Below are positions 1 through 8,643 of a stretch of DNA of 32,227 nt, piece after piece; within the stretch, counting starts at the first letter, position 1; each line of letters opens with the position of its first letter. The notes under the pieces are model-generated. The model did no database searches. It was not told the origin of the DNA and saw nothing but the letters and a program-made list of their open reading frames with translations. The translations under genes and the position numbers were made by a program. Origin of the DNA: Clostridiales bacterium (GTDB lineage Bacteria > Bacillota > Clostridia > HGM11327); contig SVGF01000009.1 of NCBI GenBank assembly GCA_015056475.1, forward strand, positions 1-32,227, given 5' to 3'.

Positions 1-1212
1 ATGCACCGAGTCATCCGATCCCGTGAGGGGGTTTATGCCATTGTAGAGCGTATATTCAAGGCATTTGCAGAAGCTTACTTCGCCGTCCTCAAGACCCATA
101 TGGCTCTTGCCCATGATGTCTATCTGATTACATCCGTTCATGCAGTACAAATGACTGTCGTTTGCGGGAATACCTATCTTTTCAAGAGCCTTGCACACTA
201 CCTCGTCATTGTAGAGTGCGGGCATTCCTATTCCCGTAGCCTGTGTATGGGCAATAGCCTGCCAAAGCTTTTCGGGAGTGTTGCGGTGCACTCTCAACGT
301 GATGTTGGGAGTGTGATATTTCTTTTCTCTTGCAATCTCAAGTATCTTGTACGTAAGCTCATTTGTATTATCGTTCCAATTTTCATCCGAGCCACTCAAG
401 CAAAGATTCCACGCTCTTTCATTGTGCAAGACCTCCCATAGTCTGTAAAGAGCCGCATCCGCATCAGCTTTATTCTCTGTGATGGAGTAAGCTCTATACA
501 TATATTGGTCAAATCTGCCGGGGGAATCGTCACCGTCAAAAGTAAATATCATCCAAAATACAAGGCAAGCGGATTCAAAATCATAAGCGGGCTTTTTGGG
601 CACTACCTCAAAAGCCCTTGCAGCTGACTCAAACAGAGCCTTCTTGTCGGGGTCGTCACACTTTTGAGCTTCTTCCTTAGCGAGGGCGCAGAATCTTTCG
701 CCGAGGATATCTACAGCATCCATGGCGTATTCACATCCGCGGTAGAACCAATCCTTTTTGGGATCGGCCTGCTTGCACTCTTGTATCTTTTCTCTGATAC
801 CGTCGGTACCAATATTGACTATTCTGCCGAAATCGGGGTTACCGTGACCTCCCCAATTTCCCGACCAGGTAGCCTTGGAGGCAAAAAGCTTGTTATACCT
901 TTCGGATACAAGAGGAACCCTTTTTTCTCCGAATTCCATTGCATACCGAGTCATGCGCTTTGCAGTTGCAGCATACTCGGGATATTTTTCCGCATAAGAC
1001 TTTAACATCTCAACATCACACGAGGGGCCGTCGGAATAGCAAAAGCGGTATGCCGTATTCTCATCATACCATGTCCAGATGTACGGCATTACGTTTTGAT
1101 CAAAACGGATCTTTGCGATCTTGGCGTATTCCTTGAGCGCAAGCCCCGTTCTTTCTACCAATTCAAGTGAATCGTTTAAGGCAAACGCCTCCATTGGTAT
1201 ATCTCTGAACAT
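1..1212 (-). CDS. Glycyl radical enzyme, paralogue 2 (partial, 3' end outside window)
   Basis: The reading frame is open from an ATG at 1212 to the window edge (404 codons), so the ORF track, which needs a stop, misses it. AAGAGGT lies 5 nt before the ATG. It is a paralogue of the upstream gene: it shares GRFDQYM, SGSDENWND, HTPNITLRVHRNTPEKLW and the active-site block YCMNGCNQIDIMGK (putative thiyl cysteine C361). The C-terminal glycyl-radical loop is outside the window. From about residue 115 on it matches its neighbour closely, nearly residue for residue around the active site, while the first ~110 residues are very different. The 17-nt gap to the upstream gene indicates one mRNA and activation by the same activase. 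Family members perform radical eliminations, decarboxylations or C-C cleavage; the substrate here is unknown. Confidence 0.9.
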   Translation of the reverse strand, partial: MFRDIPMEAFALNDSLELVERTGLALKEYAKIAKIRFDQNVMPYIWTWYDENTAYRFCYSDGPSCDVEMLKSYAEKYPEYAATAKRMTRYAMEFGEKRVPLVSERYNKLFASKATWSGNWGGHGNPDFGRIVNIGTDGIREKIQECKQADPKKDWFYRGCEYAMDAVDILGERFCALAKEEAQKCDDPDKKALFESAARAFEVVPKKPAYDFESACLVFWMIFTFDGDDSPGRFDQYMYRAYSITENKADADAALYRLWEVLHNERAWNLCLSGSDENWNDNTNELTYKILEIAREKKYHTPNITLRVHRNTPEKLWQAIAHTQATGIGMPALYNDEVVCKALEKIGIPANDSHLYCMNGCNQIDIMGKSHMGLEDGEVSFCKCLEYTLYNGINPLTGSDDSVH

Positions 1213-1229
1213 ATTTACCTCTTAAAATA

Positions 1230-3404
1230 TCAAACCTCTGTAAAGGTTCTTGCAATAACGTTATCCTGAAGATCCTTGTCAAGATTTACGAAGATGTCGC
1301 TGTAACCGCCTACACGCACGATAAGATCGCGGTGCTTGTCGGGATTCTTCTGTGCATCGATAAGCTCCTCGGGATCAACAACCGTTGCTGTAAACTGCTG
1401 TCCGCCGCCTGCAAAATACGTCTTTGCAAGTGCAATGAGCGTAGCCTTGCCCTTTGGAGTATTGAGCAATTTCTTTTCAAACTTGGTGTGGAATATAAAT
1501 CCGCTGCCACCGTCGATATGGTTGTACTTAAGCGTACTCTTCATGAGTGCTGTGGGACCGTTTTCATCACAGCCGGGAACTGCGCCTATGCAATCCGCGA
1601 TAAGGGGCTCGCCCCTCTTTTTGCCGTTGGGCAATGAACCTATGCAATGGCCGTAACTTGCAGCTCTGCTGAAGGGGCTGCAACCGCCCATAAATACGCC
1701 GCCTCTGTATGTATGATTTCTCTTGAGGAAAGTAAAGAATCTGTTCAAAGCCTTGGTTGTGATCTCGTCAACGCATTCAATATCGTTACCGAATTTTTCG
1801 CACGTAGAGAAGTCGTGGTAGAGCTCGTCATATCCCTCAAAATTTGCCGCGAGAGCGTCGATAAGCTGTTCCATAGTATACTTACCCTCATCAAAAACAA
1901 GCTTCTTTATAGCCCAAAGGCTGTCACCTGTGTCCGCAATAGCTTCTGCAAGTATCTGACCGTGACCATATAACGGTCCGCCGTTACGGTAGTCTACACC
2001 CTTTTCAAGACAACCGTCAATAAAGCATGATCTGAAGGGGTTAGCCTCATAAATAGCTCTCTGGTGCTGATGAACGTTTGCAGTTTCGCAACAAACGTAA
2101 GTAACGTAATCAAGCTGACGGTAAAATGCATTTTCAAGCTCAGCGTAGGTCTTGAATTTCTTTGCATCACCCGTGGGCAAGCCGTGTCTTTCGCCGTTGC
2201 CAAGTCCGTTGTGACCGTCGTAAAGCGCATATTCAAGACACTTAGCAAAAATAACCTCACCATCCTCAAGACCCATATGGCTCTTGCCCATGATGTCTAT
2301 CTGGTTACATCCGTTCATACAGTAAAGGTGGCTGTCACATGCGGGAATACCCACCTTCTCAAGCGCAGGGCAAACGATCTCATCGTTGTAGAGTGCGGGC
2401 ATACCGATACCGGATGCAAGTGTATCCGCAATAGCCTGCCAAAGCTTTTCGGGAGTATTTCTGTGTACTCTCAACGTGATGTTGGGAGTATGGTACTTCT
2501 TCTCTGCTGCAAGAGCAAGAATTTTATAAGTAAGCTCGTTTGTTTTATCATTCCAGTTTTCATCGGAGCCGCTAAGACAGAGATTCCATGATCTTGTATT
2601 GTGGAAAGCTTCCCAAACTCTTCTCAAAGCATCATCTGCTTCTTCTTTGTTTTCTGTTATATCATAAGCTCTGAACATATACTGGTCGAATCTACCGGGA
2701 GAGTCGATGCCGTCAAAAGTAAAGTGCATCCAGAATGCGTGACAAGCTGAAGTAAAGTCATAAGCAGGCTTTCTCGGAATAACCTCAAATGCCTTTGCAG
2801 CATCCTCGTATCGCTTTTTATTTGCTTCGTCAGTACATTCCTCGGCCATTTTTACAGCGAGGTCGTGGAATCTGTCGCCGAGGATCTCAAGTGCTTCAAG
2901 AGCGTATTCACAACCACGGTAGAACCAATCGCAATCATCGCCCGTATTCTTTGCTCTGCACTCATTGAGATGCGCTCTTATTCCCTCTGTACCAATGTTT
3001 GCAATTCTGCCGAAATCGGGGTTGGAATGTCCGCCCCAGCCACCTGCCCATTCTGCCTGATCACCGTTGAGCTTGTTGTGCTGTGGTGAGCGCAAAGCAT
3101 CCTTACCTGCAAGCTGATGAGCCCACATTATCTGGTAGTACTTTTCAGCCTCTTCCTTGTGCTCGGGATATTTTTCTGCAAGACTCTTTGCTCTGCCGAA
3201 ATCATAGCTGAGACCCGAAGAAAAATGCACTGACGTTGCACCGTGTCCAACAGAGCAAGAAGCCGTCGGCAAAATATACGAATTAAACGAAATATTACAA
3301 TACTTTGCCGCTTCTCTTATTGCAAGACCTGTTCTTTCTGCTACTTCAAGGGAAGGATCTTCACAAAACACCTTCGCCATTGGATCAAATATAAATTCAC
3401 TCAT
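1230..3404 (-). CDS. Glycyl radical enzyme (PFL/dehydratase superfamily), paralogue 1
   Basis: This is a 724-residue member of the pyruvate formate-lyase-like superfamily, which uses a backbone glycyl radical to make a transient cysteine thiyl radical. The glycyl-radical loop is VRVGGYSDIF at 696-705, with G700 the likely radical site. GRFDQYM (237-243) and the RVHRNTPEKLW block (312-322) are typical. The active-site segment reads YCMNGCNQIDIMGK; C366 aligns with the thiyl cysteine of GCVEP enzymes, but the following residues are N-Q instead of V-E. It is rather short compared with the 780-850 residues of known dehydratases and lyases. AAAGGAG precedes the start with good spacing. It lies 30 nt after the activase gene and 17 nt before a second paralogue. 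Not a PFL proper, which has a Cys-Cys pair; the reaction is not assignable. Confidence 0.93.
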   Translation of the reverse strand: MSEFIFDPMAKVFCEDPSLEVAERTGLAIREAAKYCNISFNSYILPTASCSVGHGATSVHFSSGLSYDFGRAKSLAEKYPEHKEEAEKYYQIMWAHQLAGKDALRSPQHNKLNGDQAEWAGGWGGHSNPDFGRIANIGTEGIRAHLNECRAKNTGDDCDWFYRGCEYALEALEILGDRFHDLAVKMAEECTDEANKKRYEDAAKAFEVIPRKPAYDFTSACHAFWMHFTFDGIDSPGRFDQYMFRAYDITENKEEADDALRRVWEAFHNTRSWNLCLSGSDENWNDKTNELTYKILALAAEKKYHTPNITLRVHRNTPEKLWQAIADTLASGIGMPALYNDEIVCPALEKVGIPACDSHLYCMNGCNQIDIMGKSHMGLEDGEVIFAKCLEYALYDGHNGLGNGERHGLPTGDAKKFKTYAELENAFYRQLDYVTYVCCETANVHQHQRAIYEANPFRSCFIDGCLEKGVDYRNGGPLYGHGQILAEAIADTGDSLWAIKKLVFDEGKYTMEQLIDALAANFEGYDELYHDFSTCEKFGNDIECVDEITTKALNRFFTFLKRNHTYRGGVFMGGCSPFSRAASYGHCIGSLPNGKKRGEPLIADCIGAVPGCDENGPTALMKSTLKYNHIDGGSGFIFHTKFEKKLLNTPKGKATLIALAKTYFAGGGQQFTATVVDPEELIDAQKNPDKHRDLIVRVGGYSDIFVNLDKDLQDNVIARTFTEV

Positions 3405-3434
3405 TGTTTTATCTCCTTTTTATTTTGTTTTATA

Positions 3435-4334
3435 TTATTGGGACACCTGCGCCTCAATACCATTTTTCTTAAACTGCTCCACCCATCTGAGCTTATCCTC
3501 ATCGGTGGCATTTTCGTGCACAAATTCCGCATCCTCGCCTATTCTTTGCGATTTACCGACTCCAAGCTTATGATAAGCCATTATCTCCGCATAACGATAT
3601 TTACCTTCTATCTGCTTGAGGAATTCACAAAGCAATGCTATATCTTCATCGGAATCGTTGCAGCCCGGCACCATCGGCATACGGATTATTATCTCAGCGC
3701 CAAGCTCCGTTAACATCTTAAGGTTTGACAGAATGTGAGCATTGTCGACCTTGGTAAGCTTTTTGTGCTTTTCGGGATCAATACATTTAATGTCAAACAA
3801 AAAGAGTGTCCCGAGCTCTGCAGCTTGACGGTAAAACTCAGCTTTACCTATTCCGCATGTTTCTATCGCTCTGCTTATGCCCGCTTCCTTGGCAAGTCTT
3901 AAAAGTTCCAACGTAAATTCCGGTTGATACGATGGCTCTCCGCCCGACACCGTAATGCCCCCGCCCGTGGAATCGTAGAACATTTTGTCCTTCATCACCT
4001 CGGCAAAGACCTCGTCGCTTTCTCTTTCCTTTCCGCAAAGCTCATTTGCATCGTTAAGGCAATGCTCTATGCACTCACCGCAAAGGTCGCATTTTGTACG
4101 GTCGATGGTAAGTTTGCCATCTTTTATGCTTCTGCCCTTGCACGTGGGCAAGCATCTGCCGCAAAGAGAGCATCTTGAGCTGTTGAACAAAAGCTGTACC
4201 TTGTTACTTTTACTTTCGGGATTGTGGCACCATATGCAACCAAGGGGACAGCCCTTCAAAAACACACAAGTGCGCACACCGTCGCCATCGTGTAAACAAA
4301 ATTTTTGCACGTTAAATACCGTACCCTTTACCAT
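3435..4334 (-). CDS. Glycyl radical enzyme activating enzyme (radical SAM)
   Basis: The protein abstracts a hydrogen from the glycine of its partner enzyme using S-adenosylmethionine and a [4Fe-4S] cluster. The radical SAM motif is CPLGCIWC (C-x3-C-x2-C) after the DGDGVRT segment. A ferredoxin-like insert follows with two four-cysteine sets, CSLCGRCLPTC and CDLCGECIEHC. This insert is typical of activases for dehydratase and decarboxylase-type glycyl radical enzymes and is absent from the short PFL activase. The GGEP motif (SGGEPSYQPEF) is present. I choose ATG 4334 (299 aa) instead of the track's 4355, because AGGAGG sits 7 nt upstream of 4334 and nothing precedes 4355. It is the first gene of the operon and the only activase seen, so it probably serves both downstream enzymes. 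Confidence 0.93.
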   Translation of the reverse strand: MVKGTVFNVQKFCLHDGDGVRTCVFLKGCPLGCIWCHNPESKSNKVQLLFNSSRCSLCGRCLPTCKGRSIKDGKLTIDRTKCDLCGECIEHCLNDANELCGKERESDEVFAEVMKDKMFYDSTGGGITVSGGEPSYQPEFTLELLRLAKEAGISRAIETCGIGKAEFYRQAAELGTLFLFDIKCIDPEKHKKLTKVDNAHILSNLKMLTELGAEIIIRMPMVPGCNDSDEDIALLCEFLKQIEGKYRYAEIMAYHKLGVGKSQRIGEDAEFVHENATDEDKLRWVEQFKKNGIEAQVSQ

Positions 4335-4369
4335 ACGATACCTCCTCTTGAACATAGTAATACACGTAT

Positions 4370-4398
4370 ATTATACTATATATTTTTTGCTTTGTAAA
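4370..4398 (-). promoter_or_regulatory. Sigma-A promoter of the glycyl radical operon
   Basis: On the minus strand TTTACA (4398-4393), a 17-bp spacer and TATAAT (4375-4370) precede the activase start at 4334. It is divergent from the pyrH promoter. No FNR, Rex or other operator could be identified by eye. Confidence 0.7.
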
Positions 4399-4438
4399 TA
4401 GATTTTTAAAATATAAGGTGTTTTTTTAAAATTTACGG

Positions 4439-4467
4439 TTGAAAAAATTCAAGAATTATAGTAAAAT
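4439..4467 (+). promoter_or_regulatory. Probable sigma-A promoter of pyrH-frr
   Basis: TTGAAA (4439-4444), a 17-bp spacer and TAAAAT (4462-4467) lie about 55 bp before the pyrH start. A TATAAT overlaps just downstream (4467-4472), so the exact -10 element is ambiguous. Confidence 0.6.
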
Positions 4468-4521
4468 ATAATGTAGTAACCAATTGTGGTTAAAATCTAT
4501 ATTGAACTAAGGAGCACGGCT

Positions 4522-5226
4522 ATGAAGGAAATAAAAAGAGCGTTGCTTAAGCTCAGCGGCGGCGCACTTGCAGGCAAAAACGGAGATACGTTTGACTTTG
4601 ACAGACTTGATAAGGTCGCAAAACAGATAATTGACATTGCCAATACAGGCATTCAGCTTGGTATCGTTATCGGCGGAGGCAATATCTGGAGGGGCAGATC
4701 AAGCGGTGATATGGACAGAACACAGGCAGACAATATGGGTATGCTTGCAACGGTTATAAACTCACTTGCACTTCAGGATGCTTTGGAAAGACACGGTCAG
4801 CCCACGTCTTTGGTTTCATCAATTGAGATCCCCAAGATCGCACAGTCTTTTAACAAGCGACGCGTTGAACAGCTTTTTGCTCAGGGTGAAATAGTTATAC
4901 TTGCAGGCGGCTCCGGCAACCCCTATTTCTCAACGGATACAGCGGCAGTGCTCAGAGCACTTGAGATAGATGCTGACGTTATCCTCATGGCTAAGGATAT
5001 CGATGCTATCTATGACAAGGACCCCAGAAAATATCCCGATGCAGTTCGTATACCAACAATGAAGTATTCCGACATTTACGAGAAGGGACTTACAGTTGTT
5101 GATATGACGTCCGCAGTTCTTTGCATGGAGCACGATCTTGACACATTTGTTTTCGGATTGTCCGACGACAACAATATCGCAAAGGCTCTTGCCGGCGAAG
5201 ATATCGGCACGTACATTACAAAGTAA
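4522..5226 (+). CDS. pyrH: UMP kinase
   Basis: PyrH phosphorylates UMP to UDP with ATP in pyrimidine nucleotide synthesis; in bacteria it is a cytosolic hexamer of the amino acid kinase fold, usually activated by GTP and inhibited by UTP. The sequence shows the N-terminal KLSGGALAG phosphate loop, the GGGNIWRG segment and the NPYFSTDTAA nucleotide-binding segment. The track starts at 4486, but AAGGAG at 4509-4514 and the family N-terminus (MKEIKRALLKLSG) place the start at ATG 4522, giving 234 residues, the normal length. It is followed 32 nt later by frr, the common pyrH-frr pair of bacteria. The usual upstream rpsB-tsf genes are not present here. Confidence 0.97.
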   Translation: MKEIKRALLKLSGGALAGKNGDTFDFDRLDKVAKQIIDIANTGIQLGIVIGGGNIWRGRSSGDMDRTQADNMGMLATVINSLALQDALERHGQPTSLVSSIEIPKIAQSFNKRRVEQLFAQGEIVILAGGSGNPYFSTDTAAVLRALEIDADVILMAKDIDAIYDKDPRKYPDAVRIPTMKYSDIYEKGLTVVDMTSAVLCMEHDLDTFVFGLSDDNNIAKALAGEDIGTYITK

Positions 5227-5258
5227 AAAATTTATAAAAATATACAGGAGGAAAAAAC

Positions 5259-5831
5259 ATGGCAGAAGAATTTGATTTTGACGTATTTATGATGGAAGCA
5301 GAGGAAGGAATGGAGAGCGCGATCAAGGCTTTGAAGAATGACCTTATGGGTATCCGCGCAGGCAGAGCTAACCCCCTCCTTTTGGAAAAGATACAGGTTG
5401 ATTACTACGGCACAATGACACCCATCAATCAGATGGCAAACGTAAGCGTGCCCGAGCCGAGATTGCTCACAATTGCTCCTTGGGAAAAGAGCATGCTTTC
5501 AGCGATCGAAAAGGCCATCCTTAAGTCAGACCTCGGCATCACTCCCAATAACGACGGTAAGATAATAAGATTGGTATTCCCCGAGCTCAACGCTGAAAGA
5601 CGTAGCCAGCTTGCAAAGCAGGTTTCAAAGCTCGGCGAGGAAGCAAAGGTAGTTGTCCGTCAGGCTCGTCGCAGTAGCATGGACATAATCAAGAAGGCTG
5701 AAAAGGACGGCGAGATAACAGAGGACGATCTCAAACTTACAGAAAAGGACATTCAGGACCTTACTGATAAGTACACAAAGCTTGTTGACGCTACCGTTGA
5801 AGAAAAGAGCAAGGAAATTACAGAGCTTTGA
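5259..5831 (+). CDS. frr: Ribosome recycling factor
   Basis: RRF works with EF-G to split the post-termination ribosome so that subunits can be reused. The 190-residue protein is close to the family's usual 185. Characteristic stretches are the GIRAGRANPLLLEKIQVDYYG segment (about residues 30-50), the LTIAPWEKS segment and the helical C-terminal domain with RRSSMDIIKK and the TEDD..TEKDIQ..TDKY pattern. An AGGAGG lies 7 nt before the ATG. It is co-transcribed with pyrH and overlaps the next small ORF by 4 nt. Confidence 0.97.
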   Translation: MAEEFDFDVFMMEAEEGMESAIKALKNDLMGIRAGRANPLLLEKIQVDYYGTMTPINQMANVSVPEPRLLTIAPWEKSMLSAIEKAILKSDLGITPNNDGKIIRLVFPELNAERRSQLAKQVSKLGEEAKVVVRQARRSSMDIIKKAEKDGEITEDDLKLTEKDIQDLTDKYTKLVDATVEEKSKEITEL

Positions 5832-6034
5832 TTAACGAATTGATCGGATTAAGGCTTGACGATGCCAAAAAGCGCCTTGAAGGCAAGAACGTTACGGTAA
5901 AGGATTTTTCACGTCCCGACAAGTATCACAAGGACCTGCCGCAATCATTGAGAGTGGTAAAGGTCACCCAATGCGAAAATGAGTTCGTGCTTTTCGTTGC
6001 GGGGTTTGTGGATGAGATATTAACTGAAAAATAA
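5828..6034 (+). CDS. Small PASTA-like protein, function unknown
   Basis: A 68-residue ORF starts with TTG and overlaps the frr stop codon (TTGA), an arrangement that suggests translational coupling. No good Shine-Dalgarno is placed for it; AAGGAA inside frr is about a dozen bases upstream. The N-terminal part, IGLRLDDAKKRLEGKNVTVKDFS, resembles one PASTA repeat (G-x5-A-x3-L with a beta strand after it), followed by a strand ending in EFVLFVAG. It has no signal peptide or membrane segment, unlike PASTA domains of PBPs and Ser/Thr kinases. Small proteins of this kind occur in Clostridia, but no function is known to me. Followed directly by a terminator. Confidence 0.65.
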   Translation: MINELIGLRLDDAKKRLEGKNVTVKDFSRPDKYHKDLPQSLRVVKVTQCENEFVLFVAGFVDEILTEK

Positions 6035-6037
6035 ACT

Positions 6038-6067
6038 AAAGGTCACTTCAAACGAAGTGACCTTTTT
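6038..6067. terminator. Bidirectional Rho-independent terminator
   Basis: A 12-bp stem, AAAGGTCACTTC paired with GAAGTGACCTTT around an AAAC loop, is followed by T's on the plus strand and by T's on the minus strand (AAA before the stem). It separates the pyrH-frr operon from the convergent transporter gene that ends at 6070. Confidence 0.9.
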
Positions 6068-6069
6068 AA

Positions 6070-6999
6070 TTACCCAAATATTCTCTCAACCAACGTACCC
6101 ATAACTCCGCTTACAAACAGCGTTGACAAAATACCTATTGCAATGCCCACCCAACGCTTTGCAGACAATCTTTCGTTGAAAAGTATCATTGCCGCAAAGG
6201 TAGTAAGCACAAGGGGACAGATGTTTACTATGGGGAAAAGCACCGCCGCATCAAGTCTTCCCGAAAGGTTAAGATTTATAACGTGGCAAAGGCTGAGTGC
6301 AACGCCCGCACTTACCGGAATAAGTATATGTGATATGCGCTTAAAATCAAACGATACCTCGTAATCTGGAGAATCCTTGCCCTTTGACCTTGTAATTATA
6401 AGCATTACTACGCCGAAAAGTGCCATTGTTACCATCGTAACCATAAGGAATATGGGAGATTCATACTTATAAGGCGAGGACTGGTGGATCTTCTGCATAA
6501 CACCTATAACACCGTTGAGCACGGCTGAGGTTAAGCAGCATACGAGCCACTTTGTTGTGATCTTTTTTTGCGAGCTGTCCTTATCGCTTGAAAGCAAAAT
6601 GCAAATTACCATGAGCACAATGCCTATCATCTGCATATAAGTGATGGTTTCGTTCCAGAATATACCACTCAACGTGGGTATAACCGTAGAAAGCGATATG
6701 AGCACAGACGTGTACGAAAACGGTCCGATAGCAAGCGCCTTAAGATTGAGCCAGAGCTGGCCAACCACAGTTAAGCCGAATATCACGCCAAAAATTATGG
6801 AATACGTTGATATCTCGCCTATTCCGCCCGAAGCCAACACAACGCCTATCGCACAAACCAAGCCCTCGATTATCATATATATGTAATAATCGGAGTTTGT
6901 TTTTGATATCTTTTTTGCAAAAAGACTGTTTGAAATATAAAACATCACCGCTGCCGCCAATGATATGACGAGCAACAAGCCTTCTGAAAGTTGAAGCAT
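6070..6999 (-). CDS. EamA/DMT-family membrane transporter
   Basis: A 309-residue, very hydrophobic protein with about ten predicted membrane helices in two repeated halves, the layout of the drug/metabolite transporter superfamily (EamA domains). The first half ends in the segment that contains SVLISLSTVIPTLSGIFWNE and the second in ILFNERLSAKRWVGIAIGI; this duplicated LxxxP/E-R-L pattern is typical of EamA. Substrate cannot be told from sequence. The track starts at 7038, but GGAGAG is 7 nt before ATG 6999 and nothing supports the longer start. It is a single-gene unit with its own consensus promoter and a terminator shared with the convergent frr operon. Confidence 0.88.
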   Translation of the reverse strand: MLQLSEGLLLVISLAAAVMFYISNSLFAKKISKTNSDYYIYMIIEGLVCAIGVVLASGGIGEISTYSIIFGVIFGLTVVGQLWLNLKALAIGPFSYTSVLISLSTVIPTLSGIFWNETITYMQMIGIVLMVICILLSSDKDSSQKKITTKWLVCCLTSAVLNGVIGVMQKIHQSSPYKYESPIFLMVTMVTMALFGVVMLIITRSKGKDSPDYEVSFDFKRISHILIPVSAGVALSLCHVINLNLSGRLDAAVLFPIVNICPLVLTTFAAMILFNERLSAKRWVGIAIGILSTLFVSGVMGTLVERIFG

Positions 7000-7046
7000 A
7001 AATTTTCTCTCCGTAATGATCTCGCCTGCAAAATGCAAGCTCGATT

Positions 7047-7075
7047 ATTATAGCACATCACATTGTTTTTGTCAA
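7047..7075 (-). promoter_or_regulatory. Consensus sigma-A promoter of the EamA gene
   Basis: On the minus strand TTGACA (7075-7070), a 17-bp spacer and TATAAT (7052-7047) match the consensus in all 12 positions, about 48 bp before the start codon at 6999. Confidence 0.85.
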
Positions 7076-7100
7076 ATATTTTTTATTATTGTAATAACAA

Positions 7101-7133
7101 GATCTCCCGCATACCATAAGGCTGCGGGAGATC
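7101..7133 (-). terminator. Terminator of the ABC/DUF4340 operon
   Basis: A perfect 10-bp stem GATCTCCCGC / GCGGGAGATC with a 13-nt loop sits 26 bp after the DUF4340 stop codon. The trailing minus-strand sequence (TTGTTATTAC) is only moderately T-rich. Confidence 0.7.
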
Positions 7134-7158
7134 AATTAATTGATCGTTCGTTTATTTA

Positions 7159-8643
7159 TTAAAGCTTGTAATCAGGCTTACCGCCATCCTTAACAATCTG
7201 TATAGCTTCAATATAGTCATTAACGTCAGTTACTGATGCCATAACGTTTATTACACCGTTGATCTCTACTGCGCAAAGATCGTTGTTGATCTTATAGAAG
7301 GATATTACTCTTGCTTCCTCCGTCGTATCAAACGGCGTAAACGTGAGTGTAAGCATCGGTGTTTTTTCGTACTCAGCACTTCTGTACTGATTCTGTATTC
7401 TCATACCGATAGCATTTCTATACAAGAGACCCATTGCCATATCATCATAAGTCATACCGTCAAGAGTGTAAGTATGGCTGTAAATAATTCTGCCTTCTTC
7501 GTCCAAGCCTTCAGACTGTCTCTTGTGCATAAAAATGCTTGTCTTGCCGTCATATTCAGCCTTTACACTCTCAATATCGTTGAGGTTAGCCAAAACAACG
7601 TAGGGAGAAGTAAGTTCAAGATGATCATGCTGACCGGGGTAAGCAGCTTTTGTCTTGTTTACAATGTAGATCTGATTTGAGTTGTGATCAAGCACGTAGC
7701 ACTCGTAATCAGAATCTTCACTTACATCGTTACCGAATGAGTATTCAATAACAGTACCGTCAACGCAAACTACCTTATAGTATCCCCAGGGATCGTCAAG
7801 ACCGTAATCAGAAAGTTTAACCTCAGTACCATCGATCTTTGGTGTAACGTAACCAAGGATCTCAAGAGCAGCCATGTTCTCAATAAACATCTGCATAGTA
7901 TCACCGTTTACAGGGAACGCCATATCCCAGGGCTCCTTGATAAAGAAGTTTACGTGGGGGTTAAATACGCTTACTTCCATATCTCTGTAAATTCTTATAA
8001 ACTTACCGCCCTTATATTCCCACTCCATTGATTCGATGGCTTCAACAGTATTTTCTGTTGTAAGAAGACTCAAGCGCATATCGTTTGCAGACTTTGTGAG
8101 CGTTTCGCCGTAAATGGGAAGAACAACGTAAACGTGATCGTCACCGTCAACTCTGCAGTAATAGCCCAAGCCACCGGAAGCTGAGTTACCAATATAAAGC
8201 TTTGTACTCGTGCCGTTTGTAAGAAGGATAGTTACAGTACTTGCAGGGTTTTCAAGGCCAAACACGCCCCAATTCTCTTGCGTCTGCACACCCATGTCAC
8301 GACTTGCACTAAGCACGCTTGCATATGCCACCACCTGCTTTGCAAGTGAAGCATTGTATTCCAGTCCCTCGTAAACGCCGTTAAACGTAACCTTGTATGC
8401 CACGTTGGAGCCACCCTGAGATGCAACCGCATCTTCAGTCACAAAGTAATATTCACCGTTGGCAAGCTCAACCTTTACGGATGCTACGTCACCAACCTCA
8501 TACTTTGTGATCTGCTTGTTGGATTCTTTGCCCTCACCACTACTGGTCTGATTATTAATGACCGTCTGAACAACAAAGAACACCACCAACGCAAGAACAC
8601 CTACGCAAAGCGTTACGAGAATTGATCTTAACCTTTTATTCAT
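7159..8643 (-). CDS. DUF4340 domain protein, last gene of GldG-type ABC operon
   Basis: A 494-residue protein with an N-terminal membrane anchor (about residues 7-28, SILVTLCVGVLALVVFFVVQ) and a large exported part. The exported region has the features of DUF4340: repeated modules with segments such as GVFGLENPASTVTILLTNGTSTKLYIG and the later DYGLDDPWGYYKVVCVDGT...YSFGN, each an L/Y-G-L-x-x-P strand-rich unit. DUF4340 proteins are usually encoded beside GldG-like and ABC-2 permease genes; the molecular role is not established. Its ATG overlaps the stop of the preceding GldG-like gene by one base (TAATG), a sign of translational coupling. It is followed by a terminator. Confidence 0.85.
   Translation of the reverse strand: MNKRLRSILVTLCVGVLALVVFFVVQTVINNQTSSGEGKESNKQITKYEVGDVASVKVELANGEYYFVTEDAVASQGGSNVAYKVTFNGVYEGLEYNASLAKQVVAYASVLSASRDMGVQTQENWGVFGLENPASTVTILLTNGTSTKLYIGNSASGGLGYYCRVDGDDHVYVVLPIYGETLTKSANDMRLSLLTTENTVEAIESMEWEYKGGKFIRIYRDMEVSVFNPHVNFFIKEPWDMAFPVNGDTMQMFIENMAALEILGYVTPKIDGTEVKLSDYGLDDPWGYYKVVCVDGTVIEYSFGNDVSEDSDYECYVLDHNSNQIYIVNKTKAAYPGQHDHLELTSPYVVLANLNDIESVKAEYDGKTSIFMHKRQSEGLDEEGRIIYSHTYTLDGMTYDDMAMGLLYRNAIGMRIQNQYRSAEYEKTPMLTLTFTPFDTTEEARVISFYKINNDLCAVEINGVINVMASVTDVNDYIEAIQIVKDGGKPDYKL

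Noticed and set aside
1-441. 146-aa plus-strand ORF at the left edge
   Set aside because: Antisense to the real minus-strand glycyl radical gene, whose frame is open to the window edge. The similar plus ORF at 2064-2591 exists only because the two paralogues share sequence.
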